64,000 nucleotides of DNA from Tagaea sp. CACIAM 22H2. Its GTDB lineage: Bacteria > Pseudomonadota > Alphaproteobacteria > CACIAM-22H2. Position numbers and translations under genes: made by a program. The notes beneath the pieces were generated by a model. It ran no database searches, had not been told where the DNA came from, and saw nothing but the letters and a program-made list of their open reading frames with translations. The stretch spans positions 1 through 64,000 of the forward strand of contig PVXE01000019.1 of the NCBI GenBank assembly GCA_014444615.1, given 5' to 3'. Positions 34,650 to 43,045 of the stretch are shown piece by piece. How positions within the stretch are numbered: the stretch's first letter is position 1; each line of letters starts with the position of its first letter.

Positions 34650-35990
34650 ATGATGTTCGCGCGCGGTCGCCTCGGGCCGGCGTGCCTTGCATTCCTATTG
34701 CTGGCGAGTTGCGCTTCCCGGCAACCGGCCGCCCCGCCATCGTCGGCAGCGGCCCCCGCGATCAGCGTGCCCGTGCCGCCGGCCGACGACAACATCGCGC
34801 CGCTGGCGACCGATTTGATGGCGGCGATGGTGCCTGGCGCCGCGCGCCCGCGCGTTATCCCGCGCAACACCAGCAATCTCGACCCGTTCTTCGCGGATCT
34901 CGCATCGCTCGAAACCGGCGTGCGCCGGCGGGTGAATATCGTCCAGATCGGCGACAGCCACACGGCGGGCGACGTGATGAGCGCGCGTTTACGCGAGCTT
35001 CTCCAGCAACGTTTCGGCGCGGCCGGCCGCGGCTGGATGCCGCCGGGCAAGCCCTATCCCACCGTGCGTCATGCCGGCCTCACCATTCAGGAAACCGGGC
35101 GCTGGGCTTACGAGTTCTCGCTGAACCAGCGATCCACGGGCCCGTTCTCGCTTGCCGGGATCGCCGCCAAGACCGGGGCGGCGGGTGCGTCGCTCGCGCT
35201 CGACGCGACCGACGAGCGCGGCTTCGACGAGATTTTCGTGGCACTGCGCCCGCAACCCAATGGCGGCCGCGTGCGGATCTCCGTCGATGGGCGCGATCTC
35301 GCGACGATCGACACCGCCCATGCGCGAGGGCCCGTCGAGATCTTCCGGCGCGACGTGCCCTCGGGGTCGCGGTCGTTGCGCGTCACCACGCTCGACCGCA
35401 AGCCGGTCACGCTGCTGGGCTGGGGCACCGAACGCGCGATGCGGGGGCTGGTCTACGACTCGCTCGGCGTCGTGGGGGCAAGCTACCTCACCACCTTGCG
35501 GTGGGACGAAGCGGCCACCGCGCGCGAACTCGCGGCGCGCGACCCGTCGCTCGTCATCCTCGTCTTCGGCACCAATGAAGGCTTCCGCAACGATCTCGAC
35601 GGTGCGAGCTATACCGAAGCCTTGGCGCAGCGCGTGCGCGCGGTTCACGCGGCCGTGCCCAACGCGTCGGTGATGGTCGTCGGCCCGCCGGATGCCGCAC
35701 GCAAAACCGAGCCGCGCTGCCAGGGCCTTGCCTGCAATTGGGCCACGCCCGCCAATATCGCGCTGGTGCGCGATATCCAAATCGCAAATGCGCCCAAGCT
35801 CGGCTACGAATTCTGGGATTGGTGGGGCTCGATGGGCGGGGCGGATTCGATGCGCCGCTGGGTGCGCGCCAATCCGCCGCTGGCGCGCGCCGATCATGTG
35901 CATTTCACCACGCTGGGCTACTCGGCCGTCGCCGAGCGGCTCTTCGAAGACCTAATGGCGAATTACGAATCCTGGCGGCGGAGCCGCTAG
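34650..35990 (+). CDS. SGNH-hydrolase lipoprotein (O-acetyl transfer/esterase-like)
   Basis: A 446-residue lipoprotein with the lipobox LLASC (C21). Block I is IVQIGDSHTAGD (Ser103), with GTNEG as the Gly-Asn block and DHVHF (D415, H418) as the catalytic pair. This GDSHTAGD type resembles peptidoglycan or exopolysaccharide O-acetyl-modifying SGNH proteins. A central domain of about 140 residues separates blocks I and III. It begins one base after the preceding stop and its last base starts the MBOAT gene, so the three are tightly coupled. Confidence 0.85.
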   Translation: MMFARGRLGPACLAFLLLASCASRQPAAPPSSAAAPAISVPVPPADDNIAPLATDLMAAMVPGAARPRVIPRNTSNLDPFFADLASLETGVRRRVNIVQIGDSHTAGDVMSARLRELLQQRFGAAGRGWMPPGKPYPTVRHAGLTIQETGRWAYEFSLNQRSTGPFSLAGIAAKTGAAGASLALDATDERGFDEIFVALRPQPNGGRVRISVDGRDLATIDTAHARGPVEIFRRDVPSGSRSLRVTTLDRKPVTLLGWGTERAMRGLVYDSLGVVGASYLTTLRWDEAATARELAARDPSLVILVFGTNEGFRNDLDGASYTEALAQRVRAVHAAVPNASVMVVGPPDAARKTEPRCQGLACNWATPANIALVRDIQIANAPKLGYEFWDWWGSMGGADSMRRWVRANPPLARADHVHFTTLGYSAVAERLFEDLMANYESWRRSR

Positions 35991-37372
35991 TGCTGTTTCC
36001 GACACTGAATTTCGGCCTGTTCTTCCTGGCCGTGTTCTTCGCCAGCTGGGCCCTTGCCAAACGCACCGATAGCCGCAAGCTGCTGCTGGTCGCCGCCAGC
36101 TACGGTTTCTATGCGATGTGGGATTGGCGGTTTTGCGTGTTGCTGGCGCTGTCGAGCCTCGGCAATTGGGCCGTCGGCCGCGCCCTTGCGACCACGCAAG
36201 ACGAAGCCGCGCGCAAACCCATCCTGCTCGGCGCCGTCGCCCTAAACCTCGCCGTTCTCGGCTTCTTCAAATACGCCGATTTCTTCCTGCTCTCGCTCGA
36301 AAGCCTGTTGAACGCCGCCGGTCTCGCGCGCGATCTGCCGCTGTTGTCGCTCGTGGTCCCCGTCGCGATCTCGTTCTTCACCTTCCACGCGATCTCGTAT
36401 CTCGTGGATATCCATCGCAGCCATGTGCGTGCGCCCGCCGGCCTGCTCGACATGGCGCTGTATCTGTCGTTCTTCCCGCAACTCGTCGCGGGACCCATCG
36501 TGCGCGCGGCCCATTTCCTGCCGCAGATCGCCGCTCCGGCCGATCCCGACAGGATCGCGATGACGCGCGCCTTCCTGTTGATCGCGATCGGCCTGTTCAA
36601 AAAGGTTTTCGTCGCGACTTGGCTGGCCAGCCTTCATGCCGATGAAATGTTCCGCGACCCGTCGCTTTACAAGGCAGGAGATCTGCTGCTGGGCATGTAC
36701 GCCTATGCGATGCAAATCTATTGCGACTTCTCCGCCTATACCGATATCGCCATCGGCGTCGCGGCACTGCTCGGCTATCGCTTTCCGGTCAATTTCGACC
36801 AGCCTTATCGCGCGGCCTCGCCATCGGAATTCTGGAAGCGCTGGCATATCTCGCTGTCGAGCTGGCTGCGCGACTATCTCTACATCCCGCTCGGCGGCGA
36901 TGCGGGGGGTTTGCGAACCTATGTGAACCTCGCCCTCGTGATGCTGCTGGGCGGGCTCTGGCATGGGGCGGCGTGGCATTTCGTGATCTGGGGCGCCTTG
37001 CATGGTGCTGCCTTGATCGTTGCGCGCGCCTGGCCCATCGCCTTGCCGCGCGCGCTGGCGATCGCGCTGACCTTCCATTTTGTCTGCGTCACCTGGGTGT
37101 TTTTCCGCGCGGGCGACGCGGCCAAAGCGCTCGACTATCTGGCGGGGCTGCAACACCTCGCCTTGCCGGTTCACGCCAGCGGCTTCGTGATGATCCTGAT
37201 CGTCCTTGGCATCGCCAGCCAATTCCTGCCCAAAGATCGTTTGATGCGGACCGAATCCCGCGTGCTGGGCCTGCCGGCCTGGGCGCAGGGCGTGGCGCTG
37301 GGGGCGGCGATCGTTGCCGTCGACGCGATCGGCCCGGCGGGCGTCGCACCCTTCATCTATTTCCAGTTCTGA
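35990..37372 (+). CDS. MBOAT-family membrane O-acyltransferase (AlgI-like)
   Basis: A 460-residue polytopic membrane protein. MBOAT hallmarks: SFFTFHAISYLVDIHR, FFPQLVAGPIVR, FWKRWHISLSSWLRDYLYIP and the catalytic histidine region GGLWHGAAWHFVIWG (H325, H330). It would move acetyl groups across the inner membrane, handing them to an SGNH partner. Its start is GTG 35990, within the preceding TAG (TAGTG). Homologues make O-acetylated alginate, peptidoglycan or exopolysaccharide; the acceptor here is not known. Confidence 0.93.
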   Translation: MLFPTLNFGLFFLAVFFASWALAKRTDSRKLLLVAASYGFYAMWDWRFCVLLALSSLGNWAVGRALATTQDEAARKPILLGAVALNLAVLGFFKYADFFLLSLESLLNAAGLARDLPLLSLVVPVAISFFTFHAISYLVDIHRSHVRAPAGLLDMALYLSFFPQLVAGPIVRAAHFLPQIAAPADPDRIAMTRAFLLIAIGLFKKVFVATWLASLHADEMFRDPSLYKAGDLLLGMYAYAMQIYCDFSAYTDIAIGVAALLGYRFPVNFDQPYRAASPSEFWKRWHISLSSWLRDYLYIPLGGDAGGLRTYVNLALVMLLGGLWHGAAWHFVIWGALHGAALIVARAWPIALPRALAIALTFHFVCVTWVFFRAGDAAKALDYLAGLQHLALPVHASGFVMILIVLGIASQFLPKDRLMRTESRVLGLPAWAQGVALGAAIVAVDAIGPAGVAPFIYFQF

Positions 37373-37373
37373 A

Positions 37374-37655
37374 ATGACCCAACGCGAGATCCGCTATCGT
37401 CCGCCGATCGAACCCGTCGCCGATGCGCCGACGCGGGGTTTGCGCGACGTCTCGGTTGCGATCGTCGCGGCGGCATTCACGATGCTCGTTCTCGGCTCGG
37501 GCCCGCTGGCGGCATGGACGCAAACCCTGCCGGTCAACCCGATCAGCGACGCCTTGGTCGAGTGGGCGGGAAACTGGGACGATTGGATGCGCGCCCTGGG
37601 GCCGGGCGAATTCCACCCCGCTTTGCGCCGATTTAGCGAGACGGCGACGAAGTAA
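37374..37655 (+). CDS. Small membrane protein of the O-acetylation cluster
   Basis: A 93-residue protein with one membrane helix (VSVAIVAAAFTMLVLGSG), a cytoplasmic N-terminus and a periplasmic tail ending in ALRRFSETATK. It starts 1 base after the MBOAT stop and ends inside the convergent hemH (23-base overlap). It is probably an accessory of the acetylation machinery; I recognise no family. Confidence 0.65.
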   Translation: MTQREIRYRPPIEPVADAPTRGLRDVSVAIVAAAFTMLVLGSGPLAAWTQTLPVNPISDALVEWAGNWDDWMRALGPGEFHPALRRFSETATK

Positions 37656-38679
37656 GCGGGCATTTCCCGCAATCGGCAGGGCACAGGCGGCCTTGCCCGT
37701 CTGCCGCGCATTCACGCGCCGGACCGCTCACGACCGCGCGCACGATCTTGGCGAGACCGTCGATAAAGGCGGGGTGCGTGCCCACGGTGGGAACGCGCTC
37801 GTAATGGGGCACGCCATCCTCGTGCGCCTTCTCGCGATACTCGATGTCGAGCTCGACCAGCGTTTCCGAATGCTCGGACACGAAGGCGACGGGGACTACG
37901 ACCAGCGGCACTTTCTCCTGGCCCGCGCGTTCGATCTCCGCCTCCGTATAAGGCTTGATCCATTCGAGCGGACCCACGCGGCTCTGATAGCAAACGACGG
38001 AATCGAGATCCGGAATCGCCAACGCCTCGACGATCGCCGCGGCGGTACGCTCGACCTGCAATTTGTAGGGATCGCCCGCGTCGATCACTTTTTTCGGCAA
38101 GCCGTGGGCGGAGAACAAGATGCGCGGTTTGCCATGGGCCTTCGCCGCCTCGTAATGCGGCCGGATCAAATCCGCGACCGCCGTCACGAAACCGGCTGCC
38201 GTCGGATAGCAACAAACCGACGCGGTCTGCGCTTTAAGGCCAAAGCGCGCCGCCGCGCGATCCCAGGCCTTCTTCGAACTTGCCGTTGTCGTGGTTGAAT
38301 ATTGCGGATAGAGCGGCAGCAGAACGATCCGCTCCGGTCCGAAATCGCGAACCGCCATGGCGGCACCGTCGCTCATCGGATGCCAATAGCGCATCGCCGC
38401 GAAGCATTTGACGGCGCCGAGATCGGCGAGCGAGGCTTCCAGTGCACGCGCCTGGGCTTGCGTATTCGCCAGCAGTGGCGACGATCCGCCGATCAGATCG
38501 TAGATGCCGCGCGCTTTGGGCGCCCGCCGGCTGGAGATCAGTTTCGCCAGCAGCCAGCGAAACGGATTGGGCACGGCGATGATCGCCGGATCGTTGAACA
38601 GGTTGAACAGAAACGGCTTCACCGCGTCGGGTGAATCCGGGCCGCCGAGGTTGAACAGGACGACGGCGATTTTCCGCAT
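37633..38679 (-). CDS. hemH: Ferrochelatase, probably with a C-terminal iron-sulphur motif
   Basis: A 348-residue enzyme inserting ferrous iron into protoporphyrin IX. Motifs: VLFNLGGPDSPDAVKPFLFNLF, LYPQYSTTTTAS, ILFSAHGLPKK (catalytic His), CYQSRVGPLEWIKPYT and PVAFVSEHSETLVELD. The tail has cysteines C324, C333, C337 and C340 (ECAADGQGRLCPADCGKC), like the [2Fe-2S]-bearing ferrochelatases known in some alphaproteobacteria. ATG 38679 overlaps the hemE stop by one base (TGATG). Confidence 0.95.
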   Translation of the reverse strand: MRKIAVVLFNLGGPDSPDAVKPFLFNLFNDPAIIAVPNPFRWLLAKLISSRRAPKARGIYDLIGGSSPLLANTQAQARALEASLADLGAVKCFAAMRYWHPMSDGAAMAVRDFGPERIVLLPLYPQYSTTTTASSKKAWDRAAARFGLKAQTASVCCYPTAAGFVTAVADLIRPHYEAAKAHGKPRILFSAHGLPKKVIDAGDPYKLQVERTAAAIVEALAIPDLDSVVCYQSRVGPLEWIKPYTEAEIERAGQEKVPLVVVPVAFVSEHSETLVELDIEYREKAHEDGVPHYERVPTVGTHPAFIDGLAKIVRAVVSGPARECAADGQGRLCPADCGKCPLTSSPSR

Positions 38680-39731
38680 CAATTCGCCCGATGGCGCCAG
38701 CCGCGCACGATCTCCGCCAGCCGCGCCACATGCTCGGGCGGCGTTTGCGGGATCACGCCATGGCCGAGATTGAACACGAAGCGCCCGCCCGCCAATGCGG
38801 CGAGGATTCGATTGATCGACTCTTCCATCGCCTTGCCGCCGGCCGCGAGTTTGATCGGGTCCAGATTGCCCTGCACCGTCACCTGATGCTGCAGCAATTT
38901 GGCGAATTCCAGCGGCACGGCGGTATCGATGCCCAGCGCATCCGCCCCCGTTTCGGCGGCGGCGTGGGTGTAGAGCATTCCCGATCCCTTCGGGAAATAG
39001 ATGATCGGGATCGCCGGATGACGATTGCGGATCTCGGCAATGATTTCTTTCACCGGCTCAATCGCCCAGCGCTGATACTCGTCTTCGGGCAACACGCCCG
39101 CCCAGGTATCGAAAAGCTGCAGGACTTCGGCACCCGCCTCCACCTGCCGCGACAAATATCGCGTCGTCGCTTCAACCAGCACATCGATCAGCTTTTCGAA
39201 CAAGGCTGGGTCGCGCGCCGCCAGCAAGCGGACCTTCGCGAAATCCTTCGACCCGCCGCCTTCGACCATGTAGGTCGCCACCGTCCAAGGTGCTCCCGCA
39301 AAGCCGATCAGCGCCGTATCGAGCGGTAGCGCCGCTTTGACCCGCGACACGGTTTCGAAAATCGGCCCGAGCTTCTCCAGGCTGCCTTCAAGCCCTTTTT
39401 CGAGGGCTGCGATCCCGGCGGCATCCGTCACCGGTTCCAAGACCGGGCCTTCGCCTTCCTTGAACTCGAGCTTCTGGCCGAGCCCATGGGGGATCATCAA
39501 AATATCGGAAAACAAAATCGCCGCGTCCATGCCGTAGCGCCGGATCGGCTGCAGCGTGATTTCGGTCGCCAAGTCGGGGCGCAAGCACAGATCGACGAAA
39601 CCCTTGGCTTGCGCTCGGGTCGCTCGATACTCAGGCAAATAACGCCCGGCTTGGCGCATCAGCCAGAAACACGGCCGCGCTTGGATTTCGCCTTGAATGG
39701 CGCGCACGAAGGATTTCGGTTGGGTCAACAT
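38679..39731 (-). CDS. hemE: Uroporphyrinogen decarboxylase
   Basis: A 350-residue TIM-barrel enzyme converting uroporphyrinogen III to coproporphyrinogen III. The substrate motif RPCFWLMRQAGRYLPEYR and the catalytic region FSDILMIPHGLG are intact, as is NLGHGVIPQTPPEHV. It heads hemE-hemH, read leftward. Upstream is the origin-like gap and then the divergent dikinase-regulator gene, the same context as the known alphaproteobacterial origin. Confidence 0.96.
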   Translation of the reverse strand: MLTQPKSFVRAIQGEIQARPCFWLMRQAGRYLPEYRATRAQAKGFVDLCLRPDLATEITLQPIRRYGMDAAILFSDILMIPHGLGQKLEFKEGEGPVLEPVTDAAGIAALEKGLEGSLEKLGPIFETVSRVKAALPLDTALIGFAGAPWTVATYMVEGGGSKDFAKVRLLAARDPALFEKLIDVLVEATTRYLSRQVEAGAEVLQLFDTWAGVLPEDEYQRWAIEPVKEIIAEIRNRHPAIPIIYFPKGSGMLYTHAAAETGADALGIDTAVPLEFAKLLQHQVTVQGNLDPIKLAAGGKAMEESINRILAALAGGRFVFNLGHGVIPQTPPEHVARLAEIVRGWRHRAN

Positions 39732-40157
39732 GGCCTACTCGCAAGAATGGGCGGAGTGTAGCCACGAGGCTCCGAAGGAACCAACATAAAGATAGATTCT
39801 TAAATAGGATGAGGAGGTAGATGGGTGCCTGTGGATACCGGGGACGCCGAACGATCCTTATCCTTGTCCGGTGACGGCGGGCCGCGCGGGCCGCTTGTGG
39901 ATCATCGCCCGCCAATCGCCGGAAAACATCGCGGACCCGGACGATTCCGCCGCATGGGGCCTGTGAATCCCGGTGGCGGGGGAATCGGGGATAAAGCGCC
40001 TGCAGGCATGTTTTCCCGGTTATCCCCGGATTGCCGAAAATGACCTTCCCCATGGGGTCAAGCCGGGCTTGACGTGTACGGCCCTCGGGACCGATTTTCG
40101 ACCCCTGTGGATGACTCCCCTGTTTATCCCCGCGGTCCCCATAATCCCCGGTCCCGA
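39732..40157. other. oriC: Probable chromosomal replication origin
   Basis: The 426-base gap lies between hemE and the DUF299 dikinase-regulator gene, the same position as the characterised Caulobacter origin. It has an AT-rich patch (39778-39815). One-mismatch DnaA boxes are at 39830 (TGTGGATAC), 39896 (TGTGGATCA) and 40106 (TGTGGATGA), all reverse to TTATCCACA. A TTATCC box is at 39858. Three TTATCCCCG copies are at 39986 (inverted), 40020 and 40124. GANTC sites lie at 39795, 39943, 39965, 39982 and 40113. Housekeeping genes on both sides read mostly away from it. Confidence 0.85.
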
Positions 40158-41006
40158 ATGCCCGACGACGTCAAACGATTTCATCTGCATCTCGTCTCCG
40201 ATGCGACTGGCGAAACCTTGATCGGCATCGCGCGCGCCTGTCTCGTTCAATTCGAAGCGGTCGAGCCCGTCGAGCATATGTGGTCGATGGTGCGCTCCGA
40301 CCGGCAGATCGAACGCGTGCTGGCGGGTATCGCTGCCAACAAGGGCGTCGTGCTTTACACGTTGATCGAACAACACGCGCGCGCCGCGTTGGAAGAAGGC
40401 TGCCGCGCTTTGGGCGTGCCCTATATCCCCGTTCTCGACCCGACGATGGGCGCGTTGTCGAATTATCTCGGGCTCAAAACGCGCAATCTGCCGGGCCGCC
40501 AGCACGCGCTCGACGCCGAGTATTTCCGGCGCATCGACGCGATCAATTGGGTCATGGCACATGACGACGGCATGTCGACCCATGGCTTGACCGAGGCCGA
40601 AGTCATCCTGATCGGCGTCAGCCGCACGTCGAAAACGCCGACCTGCATCTATCTCGCCAATCGCGGCGTGAAGGCGGCGAACGTGCCCTTCGTGCCCGGC
40701 GTGCCCTTGCCCGCCGAAATCGGCGAATTGATCGACAGCGCCGAGCCGCCGATTTTCGTCGGCCTTACCAACGATCCGACGATCCTGGTGCAGCTGCGGC
40801 GCAACCGGCTCAATTTCCTCAACGAGAACCGCGAAACCGACTATACCGATCTCGATAAAGTCAAAAGCGAAGTCGCGGAAGCGCGGCGCTTCTTCGGTTC
40901 GCAAGGCTGGCCGGTGATCGACGTCGCCCGCCGCTCGATCGAGGAAACCGCGGCGCAGATCATGACCATGGTTCAAGAACGGCGCGAGAAAGCCGCCCCG
41001 AAATGA
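40158..41006 (+). CDS. Pyruvate phosphate/water dikinase regulatory protein (DUF299)
   Basis: A 282-residue bifunctional kinase/phosphorylase that regulates pyruvate phosphate dikinase or PEP synthase. The N-terminal HLHLVSDATGETL, the central P-loop GVSRTSKTPT (153-162) and the C-terminal FLNENRETDYTDLD...GWPVIDVARRSIEETA are diagnostic. The target kinase is not in the window. It starts the dikinase-regulator-maf-aroE-coaE-dnaQ run, in which the first four genes overlap by ATGA. It is the first rightward gene after the origin. Confidence 0.93.
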   Translation: MPDDVKRFHLHLVSDATGETLIGIARACLVQFEAVEPVEHMWSMVRSDRQIERVLAGIAANKGVVLYTLIEQHARAALEEGCRALGVPYIPVLDPTMGALSNYLGLKTRNLPGRQHALDAEYFRRIDAINWVMAHDDGMSTHGLTEAEVILIGVSRTSKTPTCIYLANRGVKAANVPFVPGVPLPAEIGELIDSAEPPIFVGLTNDPTILVQLRRNRLNFLNENRETDYTDLDKVKSEVAEARRFFGSQGWPVIDVARRSIEETAAQIMTMVQERREKAAPK

Positions 41007-41623
41007 CGAAGCTGCAACTCGAAAACGGCCCGCCGGTCATTCTGGCGTCGCAAAGTGCCGCGCGGCGCAAAATGCTCGAAGATGCCGGCGTGCATGTCGA
41101 AACCTTTCCCGCCCGCGTGGACGAGGACGAGATCAAGCTCGCCATGCGCGCCGAGGGCGCGAAGGTCGAGGACGCGGCCGTCAAACTCGCCGAGGCCAAG
41201 GCGCGGCGCATCGCCGAGAAATTCCCCGGCGCCATCGTTATCGGCTGCGACCAGATGCTGGATTGCAACGGCGTGTGGTTCGACAAGCCCGTCGATCGCG
41301 CGCATGCGGCGGCGCATTTGCGCGCGTTCTCGGGCAAGACGCATCGTCTGGTCAGTGCGGCCGTCGCCTATCGCAACATGGCGCGCGTTTGGCACCATGT
41401 GGATAGCGCCAAGCTCAGCGTTCGCATCCTGACAGACGAATTCATCGAGACCTATCTCGACGTGGCTGGCGACGCGGCGTTGGGCAGCGTGGGTGCCTAT
41501 CAGCTCGAGGGTTTGGGCGCGCAGTTGTTTACGCGCGTCGATGGCGATTACTTCACCGTGCTGGGCATGCCGCTCTTGCCGCTGCTGGGCTTCCTGCGCG
41601 CGAACGGCGTGCTGGTGCCATGA
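41003..41623 (+). CDS. maf: Maf/YceF-family nucleoside-triphosphate pyrophosphatase
   Basis: A 206-residue house-cleaning pyrophosphatase (dTTP/UTP or 7-methyl-GTP type) of the Maf family. Motifs: ILASQSAARRKMLEDAG, VDEDEI, IGCDQMLDCNGVWFDKP and FTRVDGDYFTVLGMPLLPLL. It overlaps both neighbours by 4 bases. Cytoplasmic; it removes non-canonical nucleotides. Confidence 0.9.
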   Translation: MTKLQLENGPPVILASQSAARRKMLEDAGVHVETFPARVDEDEIKLAMRAEGAKVEDAAVKLAEAKARRIAEKFPGAIVIGCDQMLDCNGVWFDKPVDRAHAAAHLRAFSGKTHRLVSAAVAYRNMARVWHHVDSAKLSVRILTDEFIETYLDVAGDAALGSVGAYQLEGLGAQLFTRVDGDYFTVLGMPLLPLLGFLRANGVLVP

Positions 41624-42459
41624 TCAAAGGCAGCACCAAACTCGCGGGCGTGATCGGCTGGCCGGTCAAGCATTCGCGCTCGCCGCGTTTGCACGGTTTC
41701 TGGGCCAAGCACTACGGCATCGACGCGGCTTACGTGCCGCTCGCCGTGAAGCCCGAGGATTTCGACGCCGCCGTGCGCGCTTTGCCGAAGCTCGGCTTCG
41801 CCGGGGCGAACGTCACCGTGCCGCATAAGGAAGCCGCGTTGAAGCTCGCCGATATCGTCGATGCCAGCGCCAAGCGCATCGGGGCGGCGAATACGCTGAT
41901 CTTTCATGCCGACGGCAAAATCGAAGCGCGCAATACCGATGCGTTCGGCTTCGGCGCGCATCTGACGCAATCGGCCCCCGCCTGGCGCAAGGATCGGCCC
42001 GCAGTGGTGCTGGGTGCGGGCGGTGCCGCCCGCGCGATCCTTGTCAGTCTGCTCGACGATGGCGTGCCGGAAATCCGCCTCGCCAATCGCACCCGCGCGC
42101 GGGCCGACAATCTCGCCAAGGAGTTCGGCGTCAAGATCCGCGTCGTCGATTGGGCCGCGCGCGAAACGGCGCTCGATAATGCGGGCCTGCTGGTCAATAC
42201 GACCACGCAAGGTATGGACGGTCAGCCCGCCCTCGATATCGATCTCGCCGGCTTACCGGCCGATGCGGTCGTGGACGATCTTGTTTACGTCCCGCTCGAA
42301 ACGCCGCTGCTGGCGCAAGCGCGCAAGCGCGGTCTCCAAACCGTCGATGGGCTTGGCATGTTGCTGCACCAAGGCCGCCCCGGTTTCGCCGCGTGGTTCG
42401 GCACGATGCCCGACGTGACGCCGGAACTGCGTGCGTTCGTGGGCGAAGGCCTCAAATGA
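41620..42459 (+). CDS. aroE: Shikimate dehydrogenase (NADP+)
   Basis: A 279-residue enzyme reducing 3-dehydroshikimate to shikimate for aromatic amino acids. Motifs: VIGWPVKHSRSPRLHG, NVTVPHKE (catalytic Lys), NTDAFGF (catalytic Asp) and the dinucleotide site VLGAGGAARAILVSLLDDG. ATG overlaps the maf stop (ATGA). Confidence 0.95.
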   Translation: MIKGSTKLAGVIGWPVKHSRSPRLHGFWAKHYGIDAAYVPLAVKPEDFDAAVRALPKLGFAGANVTVPHKEAALKLADIVDASAKRIGAANTLIFHADGKIEARNTDAFGFGAHLTQSAPAWRKDRPAVVLGAGGAARAILVSLLDDGVPEIRLANRTRARADNLAKEFGVKIRVVDWAARETALDNAGLLVNTTTQGMDGQPALDIDLAGLPADAVVDDLVYVPLETPLLAQARKRGLQTVDGLGMLLHQGRPGFAAWFGTMPDVTPELRAFVGEGLK

Positions 42460-43040
42460 AAATCATCGGCCTGACGGGCTCCATCGCGATGGGCAAGTCG
42501 GTGGCCGCGAAGATGTTCCGGCGTTTGGGCGTTCCCGTCCGCGATTCGGATGCGACGATCCATCGCCTGCTGGCCAAAGGCGGGGCGGGCGTGGCGCCCG
42601 TCGCGAAATTGTTTCCCGATGCGATCGTCGATGGCGCGGTGGATCGGCGCAAACTCGGCGCGAAAGTCTTCGCCGATCCGCAGGCACTCGCCCATCTCGA
42701 AGCGATCCTGCATCCGCTCGCGCGTCAGGACATGAAAGCGTTTCTCGACTTTCATCGCCGCCGGCGCACCAAGCGCGTCGTGCTCGATGTGCCCTTGCTT
42801 TACGAAACCGGACTCGACGCGATTTGCGACCTTGTCGTCGTCGTCAGCGCCTCGCCGTCGATCCAGCGCCAGCGTGCGCTATCGCGGCCCGGCATGACCA
42901 ACGAAAAACTTGCGGGCATTCTCGCGCGCCAAATGCCCGATTCCGAAAAACGCCGCCGCGCGGATATCGTCGCGGTCACGGCGTTGGGCTATCTTCCCAC
43001 TTTGCGCGCGCTCAAACGCGCGATCCGAGCGACAGGCTGA
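42456..43040 (+). CDS. coaE: Dephospho-CoA kinase
   Basis: A 194-residue P-loop kinase for the last step of CoA synthesis. The P-loop is GLTGSIAMGKS; RDSDATIHRLLA and VVLDVPLLYETGLD follow. It begins in the aroE stop (ATGA) and is followed by dnaQ after 5 bases. Confidence 0.95.
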   Translation: MKIIGLTGSIAMGKSVAAKMFRRLGVPVRDSDATIHRLLAKGGAGVAPVAKLFPDAIVDGAVDRRKLGAKVFADPQALAHLEAILHPLARQDMKAFLDFHRRRRTKRVVLDVPLLYETGLDAICDLVVVVSASPSIQRQRALSRPGMTNEKLAGILARQMPDSEKRRRADIVAVTALGYLPTLRALKRAIRATG

Positions 43041-43045
43041 ACCAT

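Noticed and set aside
40074..40157. Upstream extension of the dikinase-regulator gene into the origin gap
   Set aside because: The family starts at the MPDDVKRFHLHLVSDATGET segment, and the extension would run through DnaA-like boxes.
39732..40157. CtrA TTAA-N7-TTAA sites in the origin gap
   Set aside because: Only a single TTAA (TTAAATAGG near 39800) was seen, without a second half at the right spacing.
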